A DNA stretch of 64,000 bases, from assembly GCA_964451365.1 (NCBI GenBank), contig CAYVIB010000007.1, positions 1 through 64,000 on the forward strand, in the 5' to 3' direction. Made by a program: the position numbers and the translations under genes. Positions 18,541 to 27,304 of this stretch are shown piece by piece (position 1 is the first letter of the stretch; each line of letters starts with the position of its first letter). This DNA comes from CAYVIB01 sp964451365 (GTDB lineage Bacteria; Pseudomonadota; Gammaproteobacteria; Pseudomonadales; Cellvibrionaceae). The notes under the pieces are model-generated. The model searched no databases. It saw only the letters and a program-made list of their open reading frames with translations, and was not told where the DNA came from.

Positions 18541-19130
18541 TCTTTGAAGTCAAATTCCGGTTGCATATTGGCGGTGGAATCCATAATGCGCAGCTCGAGC
18601 ATTTTCGGATCATCGTCCTTGTTGATGGTCACTGTCGCACCGCGTTTATATTCGCGGTTGTCGGGCCCTTCCCCGGTGAAGATCGCGGTGATCTCATGAC
18701 TGCCGGTTTTCAGGTTGCCGATATACAGGCGCTGGATGCCGCCGCGACTCAGTGCGTCGTTCTGCGTGGGAGTGTAAAGGTGGCTGGCCACCAGTTGGTC
18801 GTCGATGGTGAGCTTGACGGCGTCCAGGCGAAAATATTCCCCCACATCCAACGACAGGAACACCACCAGTTGGGTGTTGGAGGGAAAAAGCAATTCTTCC
18901 TCAAGAATCAGCAAGTCGCGGTTCAATTCCAGCGCAGCCTGTTTTAGATCCTCCACTTCCTGGCTCAGCGGCGACTCGGTCCCCGCATCGGAGGTATCCG
19001 GCAGGTTTTCCCCGTCCTGTGCATGGACTGCGCTCGCCTGGAACGTCCACAGGGCCGCGCAAAAAATGAAAAAAGGTAAACGCAGGGAAAATCTTGCCAA
19101 AATTTGGCACAATTTAACACTCAAAGTCAC
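18528..19130 (-). CDS. Exported protein, first gene of the TPR/ExbBD/TonB operon
   Basis: This 200-residue protein has an N-terminal hydrophobic stretch (about residues 13-36) ending near SAVHAQ, consistent with a signal peptide, then a short coiled-coil-like segment (about 50-75) and a beta-rich domain with LTIDDQLVASHLY and GSHEITAIFTG, which looks like a PEGA- or Ig-like surface-layer fold. The start is uncertain: the frame opens with GTG at 19130 and has no well-placed ribosome binding site. It overlaps the 640-residue gene by 13 bases. No family name can be given with confidence. Confidence 0.65.
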   Translation of the reverse strand: MTLSVKLCQILARFSLRLPFFIFCAALWTFQASAVHAQDGENLPDTSDAGTESPLSQEVEDLKQAALELNRDLLILEEELLFPSNTQLVVFLSLDVGEYFRLDAVKLTIDDQLVASHLYTPTQNDALSRGGIQRLYIGNLKTGSHEITAIFTGEGPDNREYKRGATVTINKDDDPKMLELRIMDSTANMQPEFDFKEWQL

Positions 19131-19136
19131 TCTCCA

Positions 19137-19148
19137 TTAACATGTTAA
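19137..19148. promoter_or_regulatory. Palindrome TTAACATGTTAA upstream of the TPR operon
   Basis: This is a perfect 12-base palindrome just before the first gene of the TPR/ExbBD/TonB operon. A related site, TTAACACGTTAA, lies at 19307-19318 at the other end of the same gap. The pair has the form of a repressor operator; no regulator gene is nearby. Confidence 0.3.
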
Positions 19149-19306
19149 CCATCTGCTTTTTACATAGCGCAATTATGGAAAAAGGCGCTTACATCTACTT
19201 AAACTACTTATTTTTAATGCGTTTTGTGACACAGGTTTAAAATGTAATGTTAGCCGGGACTAAAAAAAGGAGCGGCCTGGTCAAAATATCACCCCTTTTG
19301 CCTGTA

Positions 19307-19318
19307 TTAACACGTTAA
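19307..19318. promoter_or_regulatory. Near-palindrome TTAACACGTTAA overlapping the apbE stop
   Basis: It differs at one base from the palindrome at 19137-19148 and overlaps the apbE stop codon. Together the two sites bracket the 184-base gap that should contain the TPR operon promoter. A regulatory role is inference. Confidence 0.25.
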
Positions 19319-20316
19319 CTGGAGGGCTCGGGAGGTGATAATCCGGTACTGAAATGTACCTTGCCTGAGCTGTCAATAATGACGCAGTCAATCCCTTGCA
19401 AACGATTGACCAACTCGAGTCCTTTTTCAACACCCAGCACAAAGACTGTCGTCGATAATGGATCAGTATCCACGCCTTTCGGTCCCAGGACCGTGACACT
19501 TATCACCCCCGTCGCGGAGCGGCCGGTTTTGGGATTGATAATATGGTGGATGCGTTCACCGCTGGAGTCGTCGATAAAATAGCGCTCGTAGTCCCCGGAC
19601 GTGGACACTGCCGTGTCGGTCAGCGGCAGGCGAATGACCGGCGGCGAATCCTCATTTTCCGCCGCCCTGGGGTTTTTGATACCGACAATCCACGGGCGTC
19701 CCATCTTGTCACCCATGACGCGGCTGTCACCACCGGCGCTGACGGTGGCGTGCTCCACACCGTGGCTTTTCATTATTTCCACCGCGCGGTCCACCGCATA
19801 GCCCTTGGCAATGCCGCCCAGGTCGATGCGAATGTCGGGGTGGCCAAAGTACAGGGTATTCTTGTTTTTATCGAGTCGCAGCAGTTGGTAGTTAATGGCC
19901 GGCAACAGATTGCGGCGCTCTTCCTCGCTCGGTTGCTGTTTGTTGCGGTAATCGTACTTCCAGCCAACAGAGGCAAACGTGATATCAAAGGCGCCCTGGC
20001 TGATGCGACTGAACCAGAGGGATTTATCCACCAGCATGACGAATTCATCAGAAATGACCTGCGGCGTTTTCGCGGCCAGTCGGTTTACCCGATAAAGATC
20101 GCTGGTTTCTATGTAGGGGGAAAGAGTCCGGTCGATGCGGCGCATTTCCTCCATTACCGCGTCGATGGCCTCACGGCCGGTTTTATCGTTGGGATGGAAG
20201 AGGGTTACACTGACTTCGGTGCCCATAATGGCCTGGCTGTCCGCCTGCCAGTCGCCGAAGCAGCTCGCGCTCGCCAGCGCTAGCACTGTCGCGTATATCA
20301 AGGCCCTGCCGGGCAT
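19315..20316 (-). CDS. apbE: FAD:protein FMN transferase (ApbE family)
   Basis: ApbE moves FMN from FAD onto a threonine or serine of exported proteins such as NqrB/RnfG subunits. The 333-residue product has the family hallmarks: DLGGIAKGYAVD, AGGDSRVMG, a TAVSTSGDY segment and HHIINPKTGR, with a divalent-metal site expected near D and T of the GVDTDPLSTTVF segment. A hydrophobic N-terminus ends in LASASC, so it is exported and possibly a lipoprotein. A very good AAGGAGG lies before the ATG. It follows gspN by 19 bases, which makes it the last gene of the type II secretion operon. No flavin-accepting Nqr or Rnf subunit is visible in the window, so its substrate is unknown. Confidence 0.93.
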   Translation of the reverse strand: MPGRALIYATVLALASASCFGDWQADSQAIMGTEVSVTLFHPNDKTGREAIDAVMEEMRRIDRTLSPYIETSDLYRVNRLAAKTPQVISDEFVMLVDKSLWFSRISQGAFDITFASVGWKYDYRNKQQPSEEERRNLLPAINYQLLRLDKNKNTLYFGHPDIRIDLGGIAKGYAVDRAVEIMKSHGVEHATVSAGGDSRVMGDKMGRPWIVGIKNPRAAENEDSPPVIRLPLTDTAVSTSGDYERYFIDDSSGERIHHIINPKTGRSATGVISVTVLGPKGVDTDPLSTTVFVLGVEKGLELVNRLQGIDCVIIDSSGKVHFSTGLSPPEPSS

Positions 20317-20335
20317 GGAGCGCCTCCTTAAACCG

Positions 20336-21094
20336 TTATGGCCAAATCAGTCTGTAAGTACCCGCTGACACTTCCTCGCCGATTATCTGGAGGCCTTCGA
20401 TTATCTGTGGCGGCGTGGCGCCGGGCTTCGGTGTCACGGTTGCGTCCACGGTCCAGCCGTTGGCCGCGTGCCAATTGGCCACACCGTTAAGTTTAATCGG
20501 CCCGTCCAGATCAAAAACCTCGGCCCTGACGCCACCTTCACCATTTTCGGTAAGTTTTGCCGCGAAAGAGCCGAGACCCAGCCACTGATCGATGGCGAGA
20601 AAACGGGCGCCCTGCCAGCTAAGCTGGGCTTCCAGTTTTTTTACGTCGGCTTTGTCGAACACGCCACGCACTACTTGCAGCGAACCCCGCCCCTGTACTT
20701 CCACCGGCAACAACGGGTTAATCAGCCCCATGGACCCCTCGACGCTGACATCCCGCACATAGCTGTTGCCGCCCACCTGCTGGCACAGGTTTCCGGAAAC
20801 GGTCTGGCCGGGCTGGCTGGCGTTAAAGGTCAGGCACGGTCGCAGGTAAATAAGCGAAAAGGCATTCAATTCCCACTCGACCTGGCCGAGTGGAATGGAG
20901 AATTCCTCGATATCGATTTGCGAGGCTTGCGCCTTGCCGGACCAGATCGTTCCGCTCACGCCTGTCAGCCACAGGTTGGGCATCGCCGAATGCAGCGCCG
21001 CCACACCATAGGCGGCCGGCACGCGCGAAATGACGAGATAGAGAAAGTAGGCGATCAGCACGACCGCGAGCAACAGCTTATACAGTTTTTTCAT
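20336..21094 (-). CDS. gspN: Type II secretion system protein N
   Basis: The 252-residue protein has one N-terminal membrane anchor (about residues 5-25) and a periplasmic beta-rich domain with WLTGVSGTIWSGKA, the typical opening of GspN. It sits last in the gsp series, 35 bases after gspM. GspN is present in only some type II systems and is an accessory inner-membrane component. Confidence 0.85.
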   Translation of the reverse strand: MKKLYKLLLAVVLIAYFLYLVISRVPAAYGVAALHSAMPNLWLTGVSGTIWSGKAQASQIDIEEFSIPLGQVEWELNAFSLIYLRPCLTFNASQPGQTVSGNLCQQVGGNSYVRDVSVEGSMGLINPLLPVEVQGRGSLQVVRGVFDKADVKKLEAQLSWQGARFLAIDQWLGLGSFAAKLTENGEGGVRAEVFDLDGPIKLNGVANWHAANGWTVDATVTPKPGATPPQIIEGLQIIGEEVSAGTYRLIWP

Positions 21095-21129
21095 TCGATT
21101 TCGTCAGGCTTGATGTATTTTTTGCTTTT

Positions 21130-21609
21130 TTATTCGCGATGCAGGCGCATGTTGACCGACACCATGCCCGGCTCACCGGCGGTGGCAACGGACAGGTCCT
21201 TAATCTGCAAACCCTGGTTTACTTCCATTTCGTGCAGCCATGTCAGCAGGTTGTCGAACCGCGCCTGATCCAGGCGCAGGCGCACGTCGTTGAGTCCGCT
21301 CGGTTGCATGCCCGACAAACGGAGATTGTGGGCCCGCAGACTGGTATCGACAATCTCGACAATGGAACCCCCGGTCGCGCCCCGGTTCTGGTTCGCATCG
21401 CGGTTGGTCCACAGCGCCGCCATGTCGCGCACGTTTTTCAGGGAACTCAATGCGCTCTGGTTGTTGCGCAGTTGGGTTACGCGTTTGTCCTGAATAGGTT
21501 TGAGTATACCCATATAGAGAATAAACAGCAGGAAACAGATGCCGAGCGCGAGAAGCGCCAACTGGTCGCGGGACGAATTCTGGTCCCACCATTCCTTAAA
21601 CGCGTTCAC
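21130..21609 (-). CDS. gspM: Type II secretion system protein M
   Basis: The 159-residue protein has a short cytoplasmic N-terminus with KEWWDQ, one membrane helix (about residues 17-36) and a periplasmic ferredoxin-like domain. Together with GspL it forms part of the inner-membrane platform. It starts with GTG at 21609, overlapping the gspL stop codon by 4 bases. Confidence 0.88.
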   Translation of the reverse strand: MNAFKEWWDQNSSRDQLALLALGICFLLFILYMGILKPIQDKRVTQLRNNQSALSSLKNVRDMAALWTNRDANQNRGATGGSIVEIVDTSLRAHNLRLSGMQPSGLNDVRLRLDQARFDNLLTWLHEMEVNQGLQIKDLSVATAGEPGMVSVNMRLHRE

Positions 21610-22838
21610 GATTTCACCTCCGTCACTCGCATGCTCGCCTGGGTGATATTGCCTTCGGCCGTCACACGCAACAGTTCAGCGGCAAAACCTTTTTGTTCCA
21701 CCGCCGAGCGCAGGCTTTCCAGGTCGGAAAAGTTTTTTGCTTCCAGGTTGAAGCGCAGCTCTTTTTGATCGCCGTTGTATCGAAAACTGGACATGGTGAT
21801 GTCGGACTTACCGGCCAGCGCGCTCGATACGCCGTCGAGTAAAAGCATAAGATTGCTCGACTCGGACTTCCCGTCGAGGCCTCTCACCATCGAACGCAAC
21901 GCGCCTTCGGGGTCGCCCGGTCGGCCGTTGGGCACCGCTTCGAGGTAGACCGCGTTCATTTCCTCCACTATCGCCCGGTGCTCGCTTTTTGCCTGCAAAT
22001 ATTGACTAAAACTTGCGGTAAGCGCAAAAACATACGCCGCCGCCGCCACATAGACGGGGGTTTTCCAATTCTGCCACCAGCGTGCAACAGGCAGTTGCCG
22101 GGCGAATTTTCCGGTGCGGAAATTCAGTATCGCCTGCTCGACGACACCGTCCACCCACTCCCAATAGGCTCCGGTCTGCACGATAATTTCAGGGCCATTT
22201 TCCCCTTTCCATTTTTCCGGCAGCCAGGACGCAAGTATATTGGCGTTTTCTTCGGTTTCGGCAACCACGTTAATTGTCGAAGTAAACTCATAATTGGTGG
22301 TAATACCGGCAACCACCAGCGGCGCCAGGTCCGCCTCCACGGTAAAACCCAGGCCCCTGCCCAGGCTGGCGTAAACATAGTTGTCTTCCCACAAAATGGT
22401 GGCGCCATCGTTTTCGCGGATCAGCAACAAATAGTCCGGAAAACATTGGCCTACATCGCAATTGACGGATTCCAATTGGTCGAGCGCGTTCTTTACAGTT
22501 TCGACTTTGGCGTAAACAACCGTGACTTTATCGTCGTCTATTACCCCCAGCAGAAAATGCAGGTCGTCGACACTGTCGATGATCTGTTCTTCCATTTCGT
22601 AGGGAATGAGTTTCTGCAGTTGTTTCCGGTTGCCCACCTCGGCGTGCTGAACGGAACTGACCGCCACCTGGCCCGGCAGGATCAGGCAAACGGAGTGGAC
22701 GGAAACATCGCGCAGCGAATCCGCCAGCGCCTCGTTATCGCCGGTATCGTAGTGATCCGTTACCCACTCCCCATCTGAAAGACGGCGCCATTGCCACAGG
22801 CCGTTCTCAAGTTGTCGGGCAAATAATTTGTCGCTCAC
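21606..22838 (-). CDS. gspL: Type II secretion system protein L
   Basis: GspL links the cytoplasmic ATPase GspE to the inner-membrane platform. The 410-residue product has an actin-like cytoplasmic domain (about residues 1-230), one membrane helix (about 248-268, VYVAAAAYVFALTASF) and a periplasmic ferredoxin-like domain. I choose the GTG at 22838, preceded by AGAGAG at 6 bases; an upstream in-frame TTG at 22856 is less likely. It follows gspK and overlaps gspM. Confidence 0.88.
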   Translation of the reverse strand: MSDKLFARQLENGLWQWRRLSDGEWVTDHYDTGDNEALADSLRDVSVHSVCLILPGQVAVSSVQHAEVGNRKQLQKLIPYEMEEQIIDSVDDLHFLLGVIDDDKVTVVYAKVETVKNALDQLESVNCDVGQCFPDYLLLIRENDGATILWEDNYVYASLGRGLGFTVEADLAPLVVAGITTNYEFTSTINVVAETEENANILASWLPEKWKGENGPEIIVQTGAYWEWVDGVVEQAILNFRTGKFARQLPVARWWQNWKTPVYVAAAAYVFALTASFSQYLQAKSEHRAIVEEMNAVYLEAVPNGRPGDPEGALRSMVRGLDGKSESSNLMLLLDGVSSALAGKSDITMSSFRYNGDQKELRFNLEAKNFSDLESLRSAVEQKGFAAELLRVTAEGNITQASMRVTEVKS

Positions 22839-22882
22839 GTTTAACTCTCTGTGCAAAAAATTTTTATTTTTAAATTACAACT

Positions 22883-23923
22883 TCAGTAATGGGCGTCCGT
22901 TCGGCGCACGGTCAATACATCCTGCGCGGTGCGGTACAGCAGCGCCTTGCCCCGGCGCAGATGGTCACCCACCATTGCCTCGCCGGTAAAGAGAAAGAAA
23001 TCACTTTCCACCCCCAGGTAATCCGTCTGGACTTGCGAACCGGGCCCACCGCTGCCTTCACCCATGATCGTTGTCATGGGCACGCTGCTAAGAAACTCCT
23101 GCGGATTCTGGTAGCCAGCGAGGCCTCGATCCTCGACCACGGTCTGCGCGTCCTCTTCCGACATGACCGGCGCCATGTCATTTTCCCGCCCCACGCTTTG
23201 AATCAATTTCAGGGACATGGTATTTACGTTCATCTTCGCCTGATCCGACAGCGTGATCACGAGGGGCAGCAGCGCCTGGTAGAGCTCGGGCGTGATGCCT
23301 TTGATGATCATCAACTCGCTGACGCTTATCATCCGCCGGTTGGCGATCGTCATCGGCGGTTCCAACTGGGCATAATAATCCCTTTCGGCGCCGTTGAACC
23401 CGGTTGGGTTATCATCTTGATCAAGCCAGTCCATAACCGCTTCGGTAATGGCGACCGCTGTCGGCATATCCATCGGCCCCTCTTCCAGTTCGATAGTCTG
23501 CAATAGCCGGATAAAATGTTTTTGCGCGGCGGTAAAGCGCTGCCAGTCCTGTGGATTGGTTGGCGGGTTCTGGATCCTTGCCGCCAGCAAATTCAAATTA
23601 AACCGGCCCTGGGCATCCTCCAGCCGCGCCGCCACGTAACCCTCGTCGGTGGGGAAAGGTTCCGCCTGCTGCGCCCAGATTTCCTCCAGGCTGTCGATGC
23701 CCGGCGTTTCCTCTTTATCCGTCTTCAATACAATTTTGGCCAGGTTTTCCGCCCCTTCGATATAGGCCTGCGCCTGCATACCGTGCCACCGGTTGCCGCT
23801 ACGCGTCATGCTCAGGTCGAAGCGCCAGGACAGTTCGACCGCAACCACCGTCACCATCGCCACCACCAGCAGGGCCACCACAAGGGCCATCCCGGTTTGT
23901 TTTTGCTGTCCAAACCTGGTCAT
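22883..23923 (-). CDS. gspK: Type II secretion minor pseudopilin K
   Basis: GspK caps the pseudopilus tip with GspI and GspJ. The 346-residue product has the prepilin start QTGMALVVALLVV, with methionine rather than phenylalanine after the glycine, as is common in GspK. The large inserted domain includes MDWLDQDDNPTGFNGAERDYY. I take ATG 23923, which has AGGGGA 7 bases upstream, over the overlapping GTG at 23929. Confidence 0.92.
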   Translation of the reverse strand: MTRFGQQKQTGMALVVALLVVAMVTVVAVELSWRFDLSMTRSGNRWHGMQAQAYIEGAENLAKIVLKTDKEETPGIDSLEEIWAQQAEPFPTDEGYVAARLEDAQGRFNLNLLAARIQNPPTNPQDWQRFTAAQKHFIRLLQTIELEEGPMDMPTAVAITEAVMDWLDQDDNPTGFNGAERDYYAQLEPPMTIANRRMISVSELMIIKGITPELYQALLPLVITLSDQAKMNVNTMSLKLIQSVGRENDMAPVMSEEDAQTVVEDRGLAGYQNPQEFLSSVPMTTIMGEGSGGPGSQVQTDYLGVESDFFLFTGEAMVGDHLRRGKALLYRTAQDVLTVRRTDAHY

Positions 23924-23925
23924 TC

Positions 23926-24549
23926 TCACATCCCCTGAAGCAGGGTGAACAAACGCGTCAATTCCCGTTCATTTTCCAGGATCAGCGTAATCTCGATCGC
24001 CAGAGGCAACTGATCCGGCGTCTGCTGGGGCGGCCACTCGTCCGCCCAGGGACCGTCCTGCACCGACTGGGCATTCACCGGCAGCATTCTCAATTCCACG
24101 GCCTCCACACCCTCCAGCAGCTTTTGCTGAAAAGCCAGCTCCGGATCGGGATTCGCCGGGTCCCACCAGGAATCGCGCCAAAGCGCTTCTTCCTCAATAC
24201 GGTAACCCACCCGCGTCAGTTCCGTGCGGGGAAAATAAAGCGGATTGGACCGCCCACCGCGAAATACCTGCAGCCAGTGAATCTCGTTAGCGTCGGCCTG
24301 CAGGGCCGGGACAATGTCACCATAGCTGTTAAAGTTTACGTAACCCAAGGCATTGCGCAGGTCATTTTCCAGCAGCACCCAGACCCGGTCCAGGCGCTCG
24401 ATTTCCCTCAGCTTTTCCTCATTTGCTTCGCTGGAGCGATCGGCCACATCCAGGGACTGGAACGCCAGCACCGCCATAATGGCCATAATCGCCAGGGCAA
24501 TCAGCACTTCCAGCAGCGAAAAGCCGGTCTGGCGTGTTTGTCTACTCAT
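23926..24549 (-). CDS. gspJ: Type II secretion minor pseudopilin J
   Basis: The 207-residue product begins MSRQTRQTG followed by FSLLEVLIALAIMAIM, the type IV prepilin cleavage motif with glutamate at mature position 5. It is a minor pseudopilin of the tip complex. The ATG at 24549 overlaps the gspI stop by 8 bases; the longer open frame upstream is only gspI read in another frame. Confidence 0.92.
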   Translation of the reverse strand: MSRQTRQTGFSLLEVLIALAIMAIMAVLAFQSLDVADRSSEANEEKLREIERLDRVWVLLENDLRNALGYVNFNSYGDIVPALQADANEIHWLQVFRGGRSNPLYFPRTELTRVGYRIEEEALWRDSWWDPANPDPELAFQQKLLEGVEAVELRMLPVNAQSVQDGPWADEWPPQQTPDQLPLAIEITLILENERELTRLFTLLQGM

Positions 24550-24931
24550 TGATAAAACCGGACAGGTTCGCCAACCACTCGTCGCGCTCCTTGCCCACCC
24601 GGATATCGAACCGGTACATTCCTTCCAGCGCGGTGTCTTCCACCTCCACTTCCCAGTGCCAATCTTCGCCGGCATATTCAACGGTGTCGTTCTGGCCGGC
24701 CTTGGGTACGATTTTCTGCAGGCGACGGGTCAGCACCAGTTCCTGCAGTTTGTTTTCCGCTATCCAGAAGGCGTAGGTTTTCTGCTCCATATGGGCGGTA
24801 TGATCGACCGCGGACTGGATACGGAAAATGAGCGCCGGCAGCGCAACACCCACAATCATAATGGCGACCATTACCTCCATCAGGGTAAAGCCTTTGTTCG
24901 ATCGCCTGTTCAACATTCCGCCTCGTCTCAT
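24542..24931 (-). CDS. gspI: Type II secretion minor pseudopilin I
   Basis: The 129-residue product carries the prepilin motif NKG-FTLMEVMVAIMIVG and the small C-terminal domain usual for GspI. The ATG at 24931 overlaps the gspH stop (ATGA); an internal ATG at 24916 preceded by GAGGCGG would give a shorter, more typical leader of nine residues and may be the real start. Confidence 0.9.
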   Translation of the reverse strand: MRRGGMLNRRSNKGFTLMEVMVAIMIVGVALPALIFRIQSAVDHTAHMEQKTYAFWIAENKLQELVLTRRLQKIVPKAGQNDTVEYAGEDWHWEVEVEDTALEGMYRFDIRVGKERDEWLANLSGFINE

Positions 24932-25515
24932 TCGAACTGGTCCTTGAGTTCTTCCATCATTTCGGCTTTTTCCCGCCAGACCACATTACCCCACACATCC
25001 ACTTCCACATGCTCGCTCAGCTCCGGCTCTTCCTTGTGGGTAAATTCGATTTCGAACGGGGTAATATCCCCGCCGGGATAGAACGCAATGATGGGAGTAA
25101 TAATCTCGGGCTTCTCGTTGGGCTTAAAGGTCCACAACTGATCTTCGATGGTTACTCCCAGGTCGATTTCGGGGTCGAATTCGGTTGCGGGCATGCCCTC
25201 GATATCCGCCCAACCCTCATATGTCAGTTTCTGCCAACGGTAGCGCCAGCCTTCGGTTAACGGGTTATCCCGCCAGGCGGGGGGTTCGAATACCAGGCCC
25301 ACCGCGTCTCCGCTGACAATGGCCATTTCCCGCGCGTATTCACTGAAGGCGGCAAAACGCTCTACTTCCTTGCCCATCTGTTTTTCCACGCCGCCCTGGC
25401 TTACCACCAGCATGGCACCACTGAGCGCCATGCCCACCACAAACAACACCGCCAGCAGCTCGATCAGGGTAAAGCCCCGGCTGGATCGCGACGGGTTGTC
25501 GGGTTTGTACACCAT
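24928..25515 (-). CDS. gspH: Type II secretion minor pseudopilin H
   Basis: The 195-residue product has the motif SRG-FTLIELLAVLFVVG and a C-terminal domain rich in W and acidic residues, as in GspH, a minor pseudopilin between the tip complex and the GspG shaft. Its ATG overlaps the gspG stop codon by one base. Confidence 0.9.
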   Translation of the reverse strand: MVYKPDNPSRSSRGFTLIELLAVLFVVGMALSGAMLVVSQGGVEKQMGKEVERFAAFSEYAREMAIVSGDAVGLVFEPPAWRDNPLTEGWRYRWQKLTYEGWADIEGMPATEFDPEIDLGVTIEDQLWTFKPNEKPEIITPIIAFYPGGDITPFEIEFTHKEEPELSEHVEVDVWGNVVWREKAEMMEELKDQFE

Positions 25516-25961
25516 TAATTGGACGATTCGGGTTCGTCCCAGATTGAAATATCGGCGGCATCATCGGTACCGCCGTTAAGACCGTCCGCACCCAGCGTGT
25601 AAATGTCGTAGGGCTGGGCCTCACCGGGGCTGACGTAAAGGTATGGGTTTCCCCACGGATCCTTCGGCAGCTTGGAAAGGTAGCCGTCCTTGCGGTAATT
25701 TTTCGGTTCCGGCGCGGTGCCAGGTGGAGAAACCAGTGCTTCCAACCCCTGCTCTGTAGTCGGGTACACAAAGTTGTCCAGCTTGTACATTTTCAGCGCG
25801 GTTTCGATATTGGCGAAATCCGCCCGGGCCTTCTGTATCCGACCACCCGACAGCGCGTCCATCACATTGGGCGCGACGACCGCCGCCAGCAGACCCATGA
25901 TGGCCAACACCACCATAATCTCGATCAAACTAAAACCCGTGTTTTTTCGTAACGTCCTCAT
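25515..25961 (-). CDS. gspG: Type II secretion major pseudopilin G
   Basis: The 148-residue product is the main subunit of the pseudopilus. It shows NTG-FSLIEIMVVLAIMGLL and the GspG signature PKDPWGNPYLYVSPG, followed by a loop LGADGLNGGTDDAADI that matches the calcium-binding end of the family. It lies between gspF and gspH. Confidence 0.96.
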   Translation of the reverse strand: MRTLRKNTGFSLIEIMVVLAIMGLLAAVVAPNVMDALSGGRIQKARADFANIETALKMYKLDNFVYPTTEQGLEALVSPPGTAPEPKNYRKDGYLSKLPKDPWGNPYLYVSPGEAQPYDIYTLGADGLNGGTDDAADISIWDEPESSN

Positions 25962-25987
25962 AACCTCTCACCTAATTATTTTAAGAA

Positions 25988-27217
25988 TTAAATACCAACC
26001 ATCTGGTTCATCTGGAAGATCGGCAACAGAATTGCCATCACAATAAACATGACCAGCCCGGCCATAAACAACACCATCACCGGCTCCAGCAATCCGAGTC
26101 CGGTATTGACGGAAAATTCCAATTCGCGCTCCTGGTTTTTTGCCGCGTGCAGTAATTGCTCCGCCAGCTTGCCGTTGGCCTCGCCACTGGCCGCCATTTG
26201 CACCAGCAGCGGCGGGAATATCCGCGTCTGGTCCAGGGCGCGATGCAGGCTGCTGCCCTCCTGAACCGCCACCGCCACTTCCAGGCTGGCGCGCTGCATT
26301 TCGGTGTTGGACAACACCTGCGAGGCAATGCGCAGCGATTCCAGCAGCGGCACGCCGCTGTTGACCAGCAAGCCAAGGGTACTGGCGTAGCGCGCGGTTT
26401 CCGCCTGCAACACCAAACCGCCCACCAACGGTATTCTCAGCATGATGCGGTGCCACTGGCGCCGCCGGGATTCGGCTTTGAGCAGCCATTTCACCAGCAC
26501 CGCGAGCGCAACAATGGCTAACAATAAAAACAAGCCGTAATTCACCATAAAGTGACTGATGGCGATCAGGATCTTGGTAATCATCGGCAGGTCTTGCTGG
26601 TTGCGATCGAACAGTTCGATCAGCTTGGGTACCACCTTGACCATCAGCAGGGTTACCACCGATAGGCTGACGAACAGCATAATGAGTGGATAGACCATCG
26701 CCATCTGCAATTTTTGCCGGGTTTCCTGGCTCCGTTCGGTGTAATCCGCCAGCTGCTCCAATACCGGCCCCAGATAACCGGATGACTCGCCGGCGCGCAC
26801 CATTGCCCGATACAAGCTGTTGAACACGCGGGGAATTTCCGCCATTGCCTGGGCCAGGCTTAAACCTTCAAGCACCCGGGAACGCACTTGCAATAGTACG
26901 GATTTGACCGCCGGTTTGCGGCTCTGTCTCGCAGTAGCCTGGAGGACTTCATCCAGCGGCAGGCCGGACTGCACCAACGACGCCAGCTGCCGGGTTACCA
27001 GCGAAACATCGCGATAACCCAGGCGCGGGGTGCCGAGGGCGAGGCTGAAGCCCGACCTGCCGTCTTTTGCCGATTCGCGCCGGCTGGCTTTGACATCCAG
27101 GGGTTTAAGGTGGCGGGAGCGCAACTGGCTGCGCACGTGGCGTTCGGAGTCACCCTCCAGTACCCCCTTGATCTTCTTTCCCTTGGCGTCCAGTGCCTGG
27201 TAGGTATAGGCGCCCAT
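25988..27217 (-). CDS. gspF: Type II secretion inner-membrane platform protein F
   Basis: The 409-residue product has the two repeated GspF/PilC cytoplasmic domains and three membrane segments (about residues 175-195, 225-245 and 378-402). The motifs LVTRQLASLVQSGLPLDE and ARYASTLGLLVNSGVPL are typical. It anchors the pseudopilus assembly platform and cooperates with GspE. Confidence 0.95.
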   Translation of the reverse strand: MGAYTYQALDAKGKKIKGVLEGDSERHVRSQLRSRHLKPLDVKASRRESAKDGRSGFSLALGTPRLGYRDVSLVTRQLASLVQSGLPLDEVLQATARQSRKPAVKSVLLQVRSRVLEGLSLAQAMAEIPRVFNSLYRAMVRAGESSGYLGPVLEQLADYTERSQETRQKLQMAMVYPLIMLFVSLSVVTLLMVKVVPKLIELFDRNQQDLPMITKILIAISHFMVNYGLFLLLAIVALAVLVKWLLKAESRRRQWHRIMLRIPLVGGLVLQAETARYASTLGLLVNSGVPLLESLRIASQVLSNTEMQRASLEVAVAVQEGSSLHRALDQTRIFPPLLVQMAASGEANGKLAEQLLHAAKNQERELEFSVNTGLGLLEPVMVLFMAGLVMFIVMAILLPIFQMNQMVGI

Positions 27218-27304
27218 TAGCTTCTTCTTGTTCTTTTCGCCGGCGCGGCTATCGTATCCGGCTGGGCCGCGCGGTTGATTTGATGAATGAATACCGCCAT
27301 GACA

